Positions 15,625 through 15,866 of a stretch of DNA of 15,866 bases are shown here, piece after piece. The notes under the pieces are model-generated. The model saw nothing but the letters and a program-made list of their open reading frames with translations. It was not told the origin of the DNA and searched no databases. A program made the position numbers and the translations under genes. Within the stretch, counting starts at the first letter, position 1; every line of letters begins with the position of its first letter. The stretch is from Eubacteriaceae bacterium UBA4266 (lineage in GTDB: Bacteria; Bacillota; Clostridia; Eubacteriales; Eubacteriaceae): positions 1-15,866 of the forward strand of contig DGWE01000093.1 in the NCBI GenBank assembly GCA_002396065.1. Direction: 5' to 3'.

Positions 15625-15646
15625 GAAATAAAATCCGCATAAAAAT

Positions 15647-15695
15647 AAGAGCTTTCCGAAAGGTGTCGGTTTGACGCCTTGGGAAAGCTCTTTTT
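15647..15695. terminator. Terminator after the acidic protein gene, possibly bidirectional
   Basis: Outer stem AAGAGCTTTCC (15647-15657) pairs with GGAAAGCTCTT (15682-15692). An inner stem AGGTGTC/GACGCCT (one U-G wobble) is capped by GGTTT and separated by a small internal loop. T at 15691-15695 is the U tract; on the minus strand the A-rich run 15640-15648 could serve the convergent gene. Confidence 0.87.
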
Positions 15696-15708
15696 AAATA
15701 TTTCATTA

Positions 15709-15866
15709 TTACATTTTCGATAAAAACCAGTCCCGTTTCCAGAGCATGAAGAGAATCAATGCGATCTGGGCGGCAAAGGAAAGGACGACGAATCCGAATT
15801 GCCCGCGGATTAAAAAGGATCCGGCCAGACAGTTTAAGATAATTTGAATCCAGCTGGTTGCGGCGA
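15709..15866 (-). CDS. C-terminal end of a membrane protein (partial)
   Basis: An open minus-strand frame enters from the right edge and ends with TAA at 15709-15711, giving 51 visible residues: AATSWIQIILNCLAGSFLIR, then a hydrophobic segment GFVVLSFAAQIALILFMLW, and the basic tail KRDWFLSKM. This looks like the last one or two transmembrane helices and a short cytoplasmic tail of an integral membrane protein. The start lies outside the window and the family cannot be named from this piece. The terminator at 15647-15695 lies between it and the converging acidic-protein gene, supporting a real gene end here. Confidence 0.6.
   Translation of the reverse strand, partial: AATSWIQIILNCLAGSFLIRGQFGFVVLSFAAQIALILFMLWKRDWFLSKM

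Overview
The window looks like chromosomal DNA of a moderately GC-rich Firmicute, most likely a clostridial lineage. This rests on AT-rich intergenic gaps with consensus-like -35/-10 boxes, strong GGAGG-type ribosome binding sites, and the gene repertoire: a PepD dipeptidase, a MutX-like NUDIX domain, a type I dehydroquinase, a COG1453-type aldo/keto reductase with ferredoxin clusters, and a CtpE-like P-type ATPase. Genus-level placement (for example Eubacteriaceae) is a guess. I see no insertion sequence, phage gene, CRISPR array or rRNA. The density is high: 16 complete genes, one partial gene at the right edge and one tRNA, with no gene-free stretch over about 170 bases.

Layout. 1-1528: pepD on the minus strand with its own terminator. 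1586-4437: a plus-strand run of a DUF308/HdeD-like membrane protein, mnmA (tRNA 2-thiolation) and a double-NUDIX hydrolase. 4485-5743: a divergent macrodomain protein and an SGNH esterase. 5740-6408: a minus-strand HAD phosphatase whose stop codon overlaps the esterase stop. 6494-8092: a PaaI-like thioesterase and an aldo/keto reductase carrying two [4Fe-4S] motifs, ended by a clear terminator. 8264-10975: a CLC chloride transporter and a CPA2 cation/proton antiporter, ended by a terminator. 11084-11170: tRNA-Leu(CAA) between terminators. 11228-12613: aroD and aroK on the minus strand. 12711-15624: a CtpE-like P-type ATPase and a very acidic unknown protein, ended by a terminator. 15709-15866: the C-terminus of a minus-strand membrane protein.

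Functional themes are ion and pH homeostasis (CLC, CPA2, P-type ATPase), two adjacent steps of the shikimate pathway (aroD, aroK), tRNA maturation, and a nucleotide/ADP-ribose-flavoured cluster (NUDIX-NUDIX, macrodomain, SGNH esterase) whose joint role is only inferred. The points most worth a second look are a promoter placing the aroD transcription start on its ATG (leaderless mRNA), a macrodomain lacking the usual Asn-x-x-Asn ligand loop, a CLC protein with replaced internal proton glutamate and central tyrosine, and the acidic partner gene behind the putative calcium ATPase. Nothing here is a clearly new multi-gene defence or mobile system.
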